A stretch of DNA of 21,146 bases from NCBI GenBank assembly GCA_947463285.1, contig CANHTV010000013.1:1-21146 (forward strand), in the 5' to 3' direction. The notes below the pieces were generated by a model, which was not told the DNA's origin, ran no database searches, and was given only the letters and a program-made list of their open reading frames with translations. Numbering within the stretch: position 1 is the first letter of the stretch; each line of letters starts with the position of its first letter. Made by a program: the position numbers and the translations under genes. The stretch comes from Verrucomicrobiaceae bacterium. Its GTDB lineage: Bacteria; Verrucomicrobiota; Verrucomicrobiia; Verrucomicrobiales; Verrucomicrobiaceae. Below, piece by piece: positions 7,007-14,549 of this stretch.

Positions 7007-9025
7007 TCAGTTACGACGGAAGAGTTTCTTGAAGAAACCACCGAGCGTTTTCTGCTCTGGCTGTGGCGGCGGCGCGACTGCTTTCTGAACGGCCTCCTTG
7101 AGTTTTTCCGTCTCGCCTTCCAGCTCGCCTTCATCCAGGGCCAGAGCCTTCGGCGCATCTTTCATCGCGGCGACGAGCGGATCATCCGCAGGGGCTCCTT
7201 CGTAGTATTTGCGGAAGACTTCATTGACAATCGGGGCAGCATAACCACCGCCGCTGACGTTTTCACCGGGGCGGCCTTCGTAGACGACAGCAAAGGCGAG
7301 CACGGGCTGGCTAGCTGGCAGAAAACCGGTGAACCAGGCGAGGTTCTGATCCTTCGCCAACTTCCACTGAGCGGTGCCAGTTTTTCCGGCAATCTGGGCC
7401 TGCTTGATAGCAGCAGCGTGCCCCGTGCCACCACTGCCGGAAACCACAGCCACCATGCCTTTGACCACCGCATCGCGCGCGAGGGGATCCAGATCCACCT
7501 GACGTTTCACTTTGGGCTCAAAGGCCTCCACAACGACCTCGCTGATAGACTGCACCTGCTTCACCAGCAGCGGTTGCTTGAGATTCACCCCATCCGCCAG
7601 CGCCGCCATACATTGGCAGACTTGGAGAGGCGTCGCCAGCACGGCACCCTGTCCGATGGAGATGTTCGCCAGCTCACCGCCCAGGATGCGGTGGTCTGCA
7701 CTCGTCGGCACATTGCCACGGCCTTCAGCTTTCAGCGGAATACCGGTGCGCTCACCGAAGCCCATGCGCAGGGCCATATCAGTCACCGGATCTGCGCCTG
7801 CCGCCAAGGCAGCCTGATAAAACCAAGTATTGCATGAGCGCTTGATGGCAGTGATGACATTCATGTCACCCTCATCGCTCTTGGTGTTGTGATTATGAAA
7901 GTAACGGTCGCCGATGAGCAACGAGGTGCCGCAATAATAGGAACTGGCAGGCGTTACCTTGCCGCTCTCCAGAGCACCAAGCGCCGTTACGATTTTGAAA
8001 GTCGAGGCAGGCGGATATTCACCGCGAAACGACCGTGCCAGCAAGGGCATCCGCGGATCGGCGCTCAACTCCTCCCAGCGCTTGCTGCGGATGCCAAAGA
8101 CGAACTCATTGGGGTTAAAGCTGGGATTCGAGGCCATCGCCAGGATCTCGCCATTGCGCACGTCCATGATGACCATGGCACCGCCGTTGCGGGCGTTTTT
8201 CTTCAGCGCGTTTTCTGCATACTTTTGCAGATGATAATCCAGCGTCGTCACCACGGTGCGCCCTGGTGATGGACGGCGCAACACTTCATCCGAGAGCAGC
8301 TTGCCATCCGCATCAAAGAGCAGATTGATCTCCCCAGGGATGCCTTTCAAAGCCGCATCAAAGGTGATCTCCAAACCATCGCGACCTTCGATCTCCTCAA
8401 ACAAAGGGTCGCCATCCACGATCGGCCCCTCTGGCAGGCGGCGCGTCTTACCGCTGTATCCCAAAATATGGCAGGCGGTTTCTTCTTTAGGGTAATGGCG
8501 GATGTAGGCGGGTTGCAACAACAGCGAGCCCTGCTCCAGCAAAGGTTTCAGCTTGTCCTGCTGCTCCTGACTTAGCTCGACATTCAGGCCCTCTTCCAAA
8601 GAAAACACCAACGGCAACCAGCGGCGATTTTGATAGTGGCTGATGAGTTTGTCATCCGGCAGCATCCAGGTCTTGCCGAGCAGCTTATTCGCCGCCGCTA
8701 TCTTCTCCTTCGCAAAAGCCAGGATGGTCTGCGAGTCCGCCTTGTCCATGAAAGGAAAATTCAGCGCCAAGTAATACACCACCCTGTTTTGCGCGAGCGC
8801 GATGCCGTTGCGATCCACGATCTGTCCACGCGGCGCTGGAATGCTCAGGCGCATCGTGCGGGCCTCTTTTTGTGTGCTGAGGGAGGCCGCGAGATCTTTT
8901 TTCTTCGTCTCCTGCACCGCCTCCCCTGTGCCGATCACCGACTGAGCTTTGGGAGCCTCCTGACCAGCCGCAGCCTGGGCCACGGTGAGGAGTGTGAAAA
9001 GACTGCGCCTGAAGCGGTTAGACAT
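7007..9025 (-). CDS. mrdA: Penicillin-binding protein 2 (class B peptidoglycan transpeptidase)
   Basis: This is a 672-residue class B PBP. The dimerisation/pedestal domain starts with PAPRGQIVDRNG (about residues 64-75). The transpeptidase domain carries all three active-site motifs: STFK (Ser 341, Lys 344), SCN (397-399) and KTG (548-550). The family cross-links peptidoglycan during side-wall elongation with RodA. The N-terminus is odd: only about 14 hydrophobic residues (SLFTLLTVAQAAAG) ending in an AxA-like cleavage site, instead of a long anchor helix. The C-terminus adds a Glu/Pro-rich linker and a basic amphipathic tail (GGFFKKLFRRN). Alternative starts (9091, 9151) add no membrane helix. 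RodA and MreBCD are not in the window. It sits between the large SGNH gene and the DUF6941 gene on the same strand. Confidence 0.93.
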   Translation of the reverse strand: MSNRFRRSLFTLLTVAQAAAGQEAPKAQSVIGTGEAVQETKKKDLAASLSTQKEARTMRLSIPAPRGQIVDRNGIALAQNRVVYYLALNFPFMDKADSQTILAFAKEKIAAANKLLGKTWMLPDDKLISHYQNRRWLPLVFSLEEGLNVELSQEQQDKLKPLLEQGSLLLQPAYIRHYPKEETACHILGYSGKTRRLPEGPIVDGDPLFEEIEGRDGLEITFDAALKGIPGEINLLFDADGKLLSDEVLRRPSPGRTVVTTLDYHLQKYAENALKKNARNGGAMVIMDVRNGEILAMASNPSFNPNEFVFGIRSKRWEELSADPRMPLLARSFRGEYPPASTFKIVTALGALESGKVTPASSYYCGTSLLIGDRYFHNHNTKSDEGDMNVITAIKRSCNTWFYQAALAAGADPVTDMALRMGFGERTGIPLKAEGRGNVPTSADHRILGGELANISIGQGAVLATPLQVCQCMAALADGVNLKQPLLVKQVQSISEVVVEAFEPKVKRQVDLDPLARDAVVKGMVAVVSGSGGTGHAAAIKQAQIAGKTGTAQWKLAKDQNLAWFTGFLPASQPVLAFAVVYEGRPGENVSGGGYAAPIVNEVFRKYYEGAPADDPLVAAMKDAPKALALDEGELEGETEKLKEAVQKAVAPPPQPEQKTLGGFFKKLFRRN

Positions 9026-9157
9026 GAGCAAAGGAATGGAGGTGCGCCTGGAAACCAGCTTCCAGAAACGAGCCTGAAGATGACGGCTCATGCAGACAAC
9101 GTCAAGACCGCAGGTAAGTCGTGACGCCGAGCCCTCATCACTGGAATCCATGGCTCA

Positions 9158-10453
9158 TCACTCCACGACATCCCCCACGAGCAGCAGGGCTCCGGGGAAG
9201 ATCTTGGAGCCGTCGAAGCGCTCGGGCTTGTCGATGGTGTTCTTATTCTTCGCGAGGATGGCGGCCTTGTCCGGCTGGTCGGGGTGGATCTCGATTTTTA
9301 CGTTGTGGACGGTGTCCGGCAAACCGTCGCCGATCATCAGGGAGGATAGGCGGTGGTAGGTACAGTAGGCATCGAAACGCGGAACGATCTTCGCAGGCTG
9401 GTCATCCAGAGTGACGATGACTTGGCCACAATCTGGACCAACGAGATCATAGAGTGCGCAGCGGGTACCTTTGAACTTGAAAGTGATGGTTTCGCCGGGC
9501 TTCGAGGCGGTGTGGAGATTTGGCAGGCGAGCAGCCCAGCGTTTGCCGAAGTCATTGGTCTTCACATCCACGACGGTGATTCCGCTGGAGAGTTTCGTGG
9601 CGGTGATGGGCACGAGCTTGGCGTTCTCGTAGTTGTTCGAATTCAAGGCAGCAGCTAAAGAGTGCGTCACAGGCTTGCCAGAGGCCTCAGCGATAGGCTT
9701 CAACGAGCGAACGATGGCGGCGAGATACAGCTCGTGACCGGTTTCGACATGTGGATGCACGCTGTCGGGAGCGAAGACGAATTTGTCGCCGAGAGCCTTC
9801 TTTTCTTCGTCTGTCTTCGGCAGCTTGGCTTTCCATTCGAGCTTGCCGGCCTTGGCGAGCTTCGCGACTTCCATGCCCATGTGGATGGTGGGGATGCCGT
9901 AGTGGTCGGCCACACCTTCCATGGCGCTGGCGGAGCGCTGGAATTTGCCGTCAAGCATCGCAGGCGCGAGAGCCTCAGTAAGGGTATAAACGAAGCAGAT
10001 GTCGCACTCAGGAAGCGCCTTCCAAGTCTGGCGAACAATGCCCTCCATGCAGCGGATGATTTGCTCGGGCTGCGCGCCACCGTCATTCACGGCGAACTCG
10101 ACAAAGAGCAGGTCGGGTTTTTGATCCAGCATGTCCTGCTTCAGGCGGCAGACACCCAGGTCGGAGCCAGTGCCACCGATGGCGGCATTGATCTCGCTGA
10201 GCTTGGCCTGCGGATAGCTTTTCTGAAAATGGGCCCGTGTCTTCACACGCCATCCTGGCTGCGCGGTGATGCTGCCACCGAAGTAGCCGATCTTCAGATC
10301 TGCGCCGGGCTGCCTAACTTTGTACAAAAAGTTAGGCAGGCCCAGACGTGGACGGCATTCCTGCGCGGTCACGAGGGGAAACTCAGGCGCGGCGGCTTGA
10401 ATAAAAGCACTGAAAACCAGCAGACTGAAGAGGTGAAGGGCGAGGGAGATCAT
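9158..10453 (-). CDS. Secreted SGNH hydrolase with C-terminal accessory domain
   Basis: The 431-residue product has a signal peptide (MISLALHLFSLLVFSAFIQAAAP). SGNH blocks are block I YFGGSITAQPGW (Ser near 61), block II AIGGTGSDLG, block III EFAVNDGG (Asn near 123), and block V DSVHPHVETGHELY with Asp and His near 230. After about residue 260 comes a beta-rich region (ITFKFKGTRCALYDLVGPDCGQV, VIVTLDDQ, HNVKIEIHPD) resembling carbohydrate-binding or CE2/CE3-like accessory beta domains. Likely a secreted carbohydrate esterase. TTG at 10465 could extend it by four residues; ATG 10453 is preferred. PBP2 follows 132 bases later, so they may share a transcript. A long palindrome lies near its 5' end. 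Confidence 0.88.
   Translation of the reverse strand: MISLALHLFSLLVFSAFIQAAAPEFPLVTAQECRPRLGLPNFLYKVRQPGADLKIGYFGGSITAQPGWRVKTRAHFQKSYPQAKLSEINAAIGGTGSDLGVCRLKQDMLDQKPDLLFVEFAVNDGGAQPEQIIRCMEGIVRQTWKALPECDICFVYTLTEALAPAMLDGKFQRSASAMEGVADHYGIPTIHMGMEVAKLAKAGKLEWKAKLPKTDEEKKALGDKFVFAPDSVHPHVETGHELYLAAIVRSLKPIAEASGKPVTHSLAAALNSNNYENAKLVPITATKLSSGITVVDVKTNDFGKRWAARLPNLHTASKPGETITFKFKGTRCALYDLVGPDCGQVIVTLDDQPAKIVPRFDAYCTYHRLSSLMIGDGLPDTVHNVKIEIHPDQPDKAAILAKNKNTIDKPERFDGSKIFPGALLLVGDVVE
10310..10339. repeat. 12-bp perfect inverted repeat inside the SGNH gene
   Basis: CTGCCTAACTTT (10310-10321) and AAAGTTAGGCAG (10328-10339) are exact reverse complements around GTACAA. Three further pairs (10307-10309 with 10341-10343) extend the stem past a one-base bulge. 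It encodes the LPNFLYKVRQ segment of the hydrolase near residue 40. It may be a protein-binding site, an attenuating hairpin early in the mRNA, or chance. Confidence 0.6.
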
Positions 10454-10540
10454 GGAATAAGACAAACTAGCCAGAGAAAAGACGCCAGCATGAACGCGTT
10501 ATCAAGAGGCAGCTGTTTTTGCTAAAACGAGTGCGCGAGC

Positions 10541-10569
10541 TTGCCTTCTGGCGGCCTGTCACCTAAAAA
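10541..10569 (+). promoter_or_regulatory. Sigma-70-like promoter of the cNMP-domain gene
   Basis: TTGCCT (10541-10546) and TAAAAA (10564-10569) are separated by 17 bases and each matches the consensus at four of six positions. The start codon at 10594 would then have a leader of about 18 bases. The spacing and position are right; the match is moderate. Confidence 0.45.
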
Positions 10570-10593
10570 GCGGAAATTCCCCAAACAAACTCA

Positions 10594-11052
10594 ATGAGCG
10601 CAGACTTCTCTACTCCCCAAATCCCCGCCCAAGGCATCATGGAACCCCTCGGCGACGAAGACCGTGACATCCTCAGCGGCTACGGCGAATTCAAACCCGT
10701 GCAGGCAGGCAGCCACCTCATCGAGGAAGGCAGCGTGCAGACGGGCCTGTATTTCGTGATCAGCGGCAAACTCCACGCCACCGCTATGCGCGCAGGTCAC
10801 AAAGTCCTGCTCGGTAGCATTAGCACTGGTGAAACCATCGGCGAGATCAATCTCCTCGACCCCTCCGCCGCCAGCGCCACCGTCACCGCCGTAGATTTTA
10901 GCCAGGTCTGGTTCATCGACTCCAAGAATCTGGAATCCTACATCAACGAATACCCTCGCGCCGCAGCATGGCTGTTGATCGGTGTCGGCAAAACCATCGC
11001 CCGCCGTCTTCGCACCGTGAATGACAAGATCGCCAGCTTCTACGGCGGCTGA
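10594..11052 (+). CDS. Stand-alone cyclic-nucleotide-binding-fold protein
   Basis: The 152-residue protein is one cNMP-binding beta-roll: EFKPVQAGSHLIEEGSVQTGLYFVISGKLHATA, then HKVLLGSISTGETIGEINLLDP, then ASATVTAVDFSQVWFIDSKNLESYI and a C-terminal helix (AAAWLLIGVGKTIARRLRTVNDKI). There is no helix-turn-helix, so it is not a CRP-type transcription factor. In the phosphate-binding cassette the Glu is present (GEINLL) but the Arg of the usual R-x-A-x-V is replaced by Ala (AASATV). It may bind no cyclic nucleotide or an atypical ligand. It is monocistronic: promoter-like boxes upstream and a terminator downstream. Confidence 0.88.
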   Translation: MSADFSTPQIPAQGIMEPLGDEDRDILSGYGEFKPVQAGSHLIEEGSVQTGLYFVISGKLHATAMRAGHKVLLGSISTGETIGEINLLDPSAASATVTAVDFSQVWFIDSKNLESYINEYPRAAAWLLIGVGKTIARRLRTVNDKIASFYGG

Positions 11053-11082
11053 GATGGAATACCAGCTTATCAAAAGGCTTCT

Positions 11083-11120
11083 GGCCCATCTCCCCACCCG
11101 TGGTAGATGGGCCTTTATCT
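11083..11120 (+). terminator. Intrinsic terminator after the cNMP-domain gene
   Basis: GGCCCATCT (11083-11091) pairs perfectly with AGATGGGCC (11105-11113), a 9-bp GC-rich stem with a 13-base loop, followed by TTTATCT. It begins 31 bases after the stop codon and separates this gene from the oxidoreductase gene. Confidence 0.75.
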
Positions 11121-11169
11121 AGCATGAAAGTTAGCTCCCCTGCCCCACGATTACTTCAGCTCCAACACC

Positions 11170-12510
11170 ATGACCGACTCAAACGCCCTAAACCGCCGCC
11201 ATTTCGTCCAGACAGCCAGCAGCGCCGCTATCATCACCGCTGCCACGAAACTGCGAGCCCAGCAGAAAGCGGATTCGAATGAAACGCTCCGCATCGGACT
11301 CGTCGGCTGCGGAGGCCGTGGCACAGGGGCTGCCTCGCAGGCGCTTGGAGCAGAGTACAATGGCAAAATTGTCGCCATGGCAGATGTGGACGAGAAGCAG
11401 ATCGAAGGCAGTATCGCCAGCCTCTCGCAGAAATTCCCCGACCGTGTCGATGTGAAGGCCGACAAGAAATTCATCGGCCTGGATGCCTATCAAAAACTCA
11501 TCGACAGCGGTGTCGATGTCGTCCTGCTCGCCAGCCCTCCAGGCTTCCGCCCGCTGCATCTTCAAGCCGCCGTAGAGGCTGGAAAGCACATCTTCTGTGA
11601 GAAACCTATGGCCGTGGACACCATCGGCTACCACATGGCCATGGCCGCCGTGGAGAAAGCCAAGCAGAAGAAGCTCAACATCGTCGCCGGCTTCTGCTGG
11701 CGCTACAGCACCTCACGCTTGGAGGCCTTTAATCGTGTGCTCGGTGGCGACATCGGCAAGATCACCAGCATCTACGCCACCTATCACACCGGCCCCGTCA
11801 AACCCATGCCCCCAGCCAGCGGCCGCCCCGCCGGCATGAGCGATGTCGAGTGGCAGGTGCGCAATTGGTATAACTTTTCCTGGCTCAGCGGTGACAGCCT
11901 CGTGGAGCAGGCCGTCCACAGCGTCGATAAAATCGTCTGGGCCATGGGTGACAAAGCCCCGCTGAATTGCATCGGCACTGGCGGACGCCAGATCAAAGCT
12001 GAAGACGGCAATATCTTCGACCACTTCCACGCCGCCTATGAGTGGGAAAACGGCGTCATCTGCAACATGGCCAGCCGCCAGATCAAAGGCTGCCAGGGGC
12101 ACAACCAGGACATTATTCGTGGTGAAAAAGGCGTTCTTACCATCGGCAAAGGTGGCGCTCCTTTCATCGACGGCCCGAAACGCTGGCGCTTCCGTGGCGA
12201 AGAGAAAAACATGTACGATCTGGAGCACGAGGCGCTCTTCAATGCCATCCGCAAAGGCGAAGTCATCAACAACGGTGATCGCATGATGCTCTCCACGCTC
12301 GTAGGCATCATGGGCCGCGAAGCCGCCTATACGGGCCAGCTTATTACTTGGGAGCAAATGCTCGCCTGCACCCAGGATCTGGCACCTGATAATCTCAAGT
12401 GGAGCGATAGCTTCACCCCCACACCGATGCCGATGCCCGGAGTCACCAAGTTCCTGCTGCCAGCGCCTGCGAAGCCTGAGGATCAGGGCAAGGACAAGAA
12501 AAAGGCTTGA
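11170..12510 (+). CDS. Tat-exported Gfo/Idh/MocA family oxidoreductase
   Basis: The 446-residue product begins with a Tat leader (NRRHFVQTASSAAIITAA). A Rossmann NAD(P)-binding domain follows with LVGCGGRGTGA (about residues 44-54), an acidic residue after beta-2 (MADVDE), and CEKPMAV (about 143-149), the EKP motif with the catalytic-region Lys. The C-terminal alpha/beta domain holds EQAVHSVDKIVWAMG, whose His matches the conserved position. Members oxidise or epimerise sugars and inositols, or act on modified glycans, with a tightly bound cofactor when exported. A long Pro/Lys-rich tail ends the protein. The substrate is unknown. No Shine-Dalgarno is visible. Confidence 0.93.
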   Translation: MTDSNALNRRHFVQTASSAAIITAATKLRAQQKADSNETLRIGLVGCGGRGTGAASQALGAEYNGKIVAMADVDEKQIEGSIASLSQKFPDRVDVKADKKFIGLDAYQKLIDSGVDVVLLASPPGFRPLHLQAAVEAGKHIFCEKPMAVDTIGYHMAMAAVEKAKQKKLNIVAGFCWRYSTSRLEAFNRVLGGDIGKITSIYATYHTGPVKPMPPASGRPAGMSDVEWQVRNWYNFSWLSGDSLVEQAVHSVDKIVWAMGDKAPLNCIGTGGRQIKAEDGNIFDHFHAAYEWENGVICNMASRQIKGCQGHNQDIIRGEKGVLTIGKGGAPFIDGPKRWRFRGEEKNMYDLEHEALFNAIRKGEVINNGDRMMLSTLVGIMGREAAYTGQLITWEQMLACTQDLAPDNLKWSDSFTPTPMPMPGVTKFLLPAPAKPEDQGKDKKKA

Positions 12511-12636
12511 TCCGCTCACCGAACATCATCTCGGCATACCTGATCTTGATCCAGCCCTGACATGAGCTGGCACATTCAGCGCGTGTCACTATGCTGGGCC
12601 TTTGACTGATAAGCCAGAGTCACTACTTTGGCACCC

Positions 12637-13821
12637 ATGGATACTTTTCGCCGACTGCTATTTGCTATCACGGTCTTCGCCGTCGCCACTCTTGCCTTCA
12701 GTCTTTGGAGGAGTGGGCTCAGCGGCTATGGCCTGCTGAATCTGGTCCAGGGCCAGCCCCCTGGAGAGGAGACATTCACTGCACCTACCACGCCGAAGCT
12801 GGACCTCGGAGACATGCGGGTGCTCAGCGCCATGAATGACGAATTTGCCAAACTCAGCGCCGCCGTGCTGCCGAGCGTCGTCAGCATCAATACCAAAACC
12901 CTGCGTCGCGGACAAACCGCATGGCATCCCTTCTTCGGCCTAGTAAGTGGACGACCCCAGGTCATTCCAGGCCTCGGCTCTGGGGCCATCATTTCCAAAG
13001 AAGGCCACGTCATCACGAACTACCACGTCATCGCTGATGTCAGCGAGGTGCAGGTCATCACCAACGACAATCAAAAACACAACGCCCGCATCCTCGGCGC
13101 TAGCCGCGAGCGCGACATCGCTCTGCTGAAGATCGAAGGTGGCAAAAACAACTTCCCTGCCCTGTCCTTTGCCGACAGCGACGCCGCAAAAGTGGGCCAG
13201 ATCGTCTTCGCCGTGGGAAATCCCTTTGGCCTCAGCGGCACCGTCACCCAAGGCATCATCAGCGCTCGCGACCGCCATCTGAGCGATAGCCAGATGGAAT
13301 ACCTGCAAACCGACACCGTTATTAACCCCGGCAACTCCGGTGGTCCTCTGGTCAACATCCGAGGGCAAATGATCGGCATCAATGTCGCCATCTATCGGGG
13401 TGATGAAAACGTCCGCGCTTGGCAGGGCGTCGGGCTCGCGGTGCCGGCCAATGAAGCCAAAGGTGTCATTGACGCCATACTCGCCCAGACCAGCAAAGGT
13501 GCCACCAATGCTGCCACCGGCATGGGTTACCTCGGGCTGGAACTCAGCCCAGAAACCGTCGCCATTGACACCGGTAACAGCAGCCCCACCATAGGGGCCT
13601 TCATCACAGACCTTGATACACAGTCACCGAGCGTCGTTGCCGGACTCGCCCAGGGCGACGTCATTACCGACATCCACGGCCGCAGCTTCACCAGCCCGCG
13701 AGAGCTGCTTGAAATCATCCGCTCACTGCCCCCTGGAACCCGCACCCAGGTCACCATCTACAGAGACAACCAGTTGATCAAACTACCCATCACCATCGGT
13801 GCGCGGCCTGACGAGTCATAA
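12637..13821 (+). CDS. Membrane-anchored HtrA/DegS-like serine protease with one PDZ
   Basis: This 394-residue trypsin-like protease has an N-terminal hydrophobic segment (LLFAITVFAVATLAFSLW) with no convincing cleavage site, so it is probably anchored to the inner membrane facing the periplasm. The triad is complete: His 130 (NYHVIAD), Asp 160 (RERDIALLK) and Ser 234 (NPGNSGGPL). One PDZ follows (about 295-390: MGYLGLELSPE, SPSVVAGLAQGDVITDIHGRSF). A single PDZ plus an anchor is the DegS/HtrA arrangement, used in envelope stress sensing or quality control. A TTG at 12628 could add three residues; ATG 12637 is preferred. It follows the oxidoreductase by 126 bases and is convergent with the next gene. 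Confidence 0.93.
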   Translation: MDTFRRLLFAITVFAVATLAFSLWRSGLSGYGLLNLVQGQPPGEETFTAPTTPKLDLGDMRVLSAMNDEFAKLSAAVLPSVVSINTKTLRRGQTAWHPFFGLVSGRPQVIPGLGSGAIISKEGHVITNYHVIADVSEVQVITNDNQKHNARILGASRERDIALLKIEGGKNNFPALSFADSDAAKVGQIVFAVGNPFGLSGTVTQGIISARDRHLSDSQMEYLQTDTVINPGNSGGPLVNIRGQMIGINVAIYRGDENVRAWQGVGLAVPANEAKGVIDAILAQTSKGATNAATGMGYLGLELSPETVAIDTGNSSPTIGAFITDLDTQSPSVVAGLAQGDVITDIHGRSFTSPRELLEIIRSLPPGTRTQVTIYRDNQLIKLPITIGARPDES

Positions 13822-13979
13822 TTCAAAATATCGCGATAAGTCGCTGGGCCAAGAGTCACTCCAAGCTGTAATATACCGACAATTCTTAGCGAGCATGGCA
13901 CTCCCAACTCTGCTACTCAGAGACCGCAGTTCCAGTCACAAAATTCTCTTATTCTTTAAAGGGTGTCCGTGCAAAAGGC

Positions 13980-14549
13980 TCACTTATTCTTTCGGGCCTT
14001 CTTTTCGGGAGGGCTCTGAGCAGGTTGGGCTTCGGGTGATTGAGTTTCAACCGGTGAATCTTTGTCCTCGGTCGTGGGGGGGACTTCAGCGGCCGCTGGC
14101 TCGGGTGTCGTATCTGGCGTCAGCTCGGAAAGAGGACATGCCACGGCGGGCTCTGACATGGGCTGATCACTGAGAATGATGCCCATGAGACCGGCAAACC
14201 AAGCGGCCAGGGTGCCGGAGAAAGGCTCGAACAAAAGACCATTGAAGGCCAGTAGCGGTGTCAGCAGGCACGTAAGAAAGGTCAGCGCTAGCAGATATAG
14301 GTACTTTTGCCAAACTCTCGGCAGCTCCATGCCCAGCCAGGCGGAGCTGAAAGCCAGGGAGCTATAAAACAAATACTGAAGCGGCAATGACTGCCGCACG
14401 CCGCCCTCTGGCAGCACGAGATAAAGCGGCAGCTGCCTTGCGAGCCAGCGCGCAGCCTCGATAAAGATACCGAACTGATACAAGGCCAGCAGGGGCACGC
14501 AGATAAGGATGCCGATGAAGAGAATGGTGGCGGTGCGATTACGAGCCAT
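13980..14549 (-). CDS. Small multi-TM protein with acidic/Pro-rich tail
   Basis: The 189-residue product has about four membrane segments: ATILFIGILICVPLLALY (about 7-25), YLFYSSLAFSSAWLGM (about 59-74), YLYLLALTFLTCLLTPLLAF (about 84-103) and SGTLAAWFAGLMGIILS (about 110-126). A hydrophilic tail of some 60 residues rich in Pro, Glu, Thr and Ser ends in a basic KKARKNK. The FEPFSGTLAAWFAGLMGI stretch recalls the membrane module found after CHASE2 and before class III adenylate cyclase domains in this phylum, but no cyclase is present; this is a low-confidence resemblance. Its ATG lies inside the ClpX-like gene, overlapping the stop by 11 bases, so translation is probably coupled. Confidence 0.78.
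   Translation of the reverse strand: MARNRTATILFIGILICVPLLALYQFGIFIEAARWLARQLPLYLVLPEGGVRQSLPLQYLFYSSLAFSSAWLGMELPRVWQKYLYLLALTFLTCLLTPLLAFNGLLFEPFSGTLAAWFAGLMGIILSDQPMSEPAVACPLSELTPDTTPEPAAAEVPPTTEDKDSPVETQSPEAQPAQSPPEKKARKNK

Noticed and set aside
6979..7158. 60-residue N-terminal extension of the DUF6941 protein
   Set aside because: It overlaps the end of PBP2 and is Arg/Ser-rich shadow sequence; the family begins at MTVQLA.
10312..10337. Core of the palindrome resembles lambda/Gateway att core sequence (TTTGTACAAA)
   Set aside because: The match is short and largely due to the palindrome itself; there are no integrase-arm sites, vector sequence or frame disruption of the hydrolase.
9662..10525. 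287-codon open frame antisense to the large SGNH hydrolase
   Set aside because: The opposite strand has a signal peptide and all SGNH blocks; this frame has no domain features.
11713..12519. 268-codon open frame antisense to the Gfo/Idh/MocA gene
   Set aside because: It mirrors the conserved oxidoreductase and shows no family pattern.
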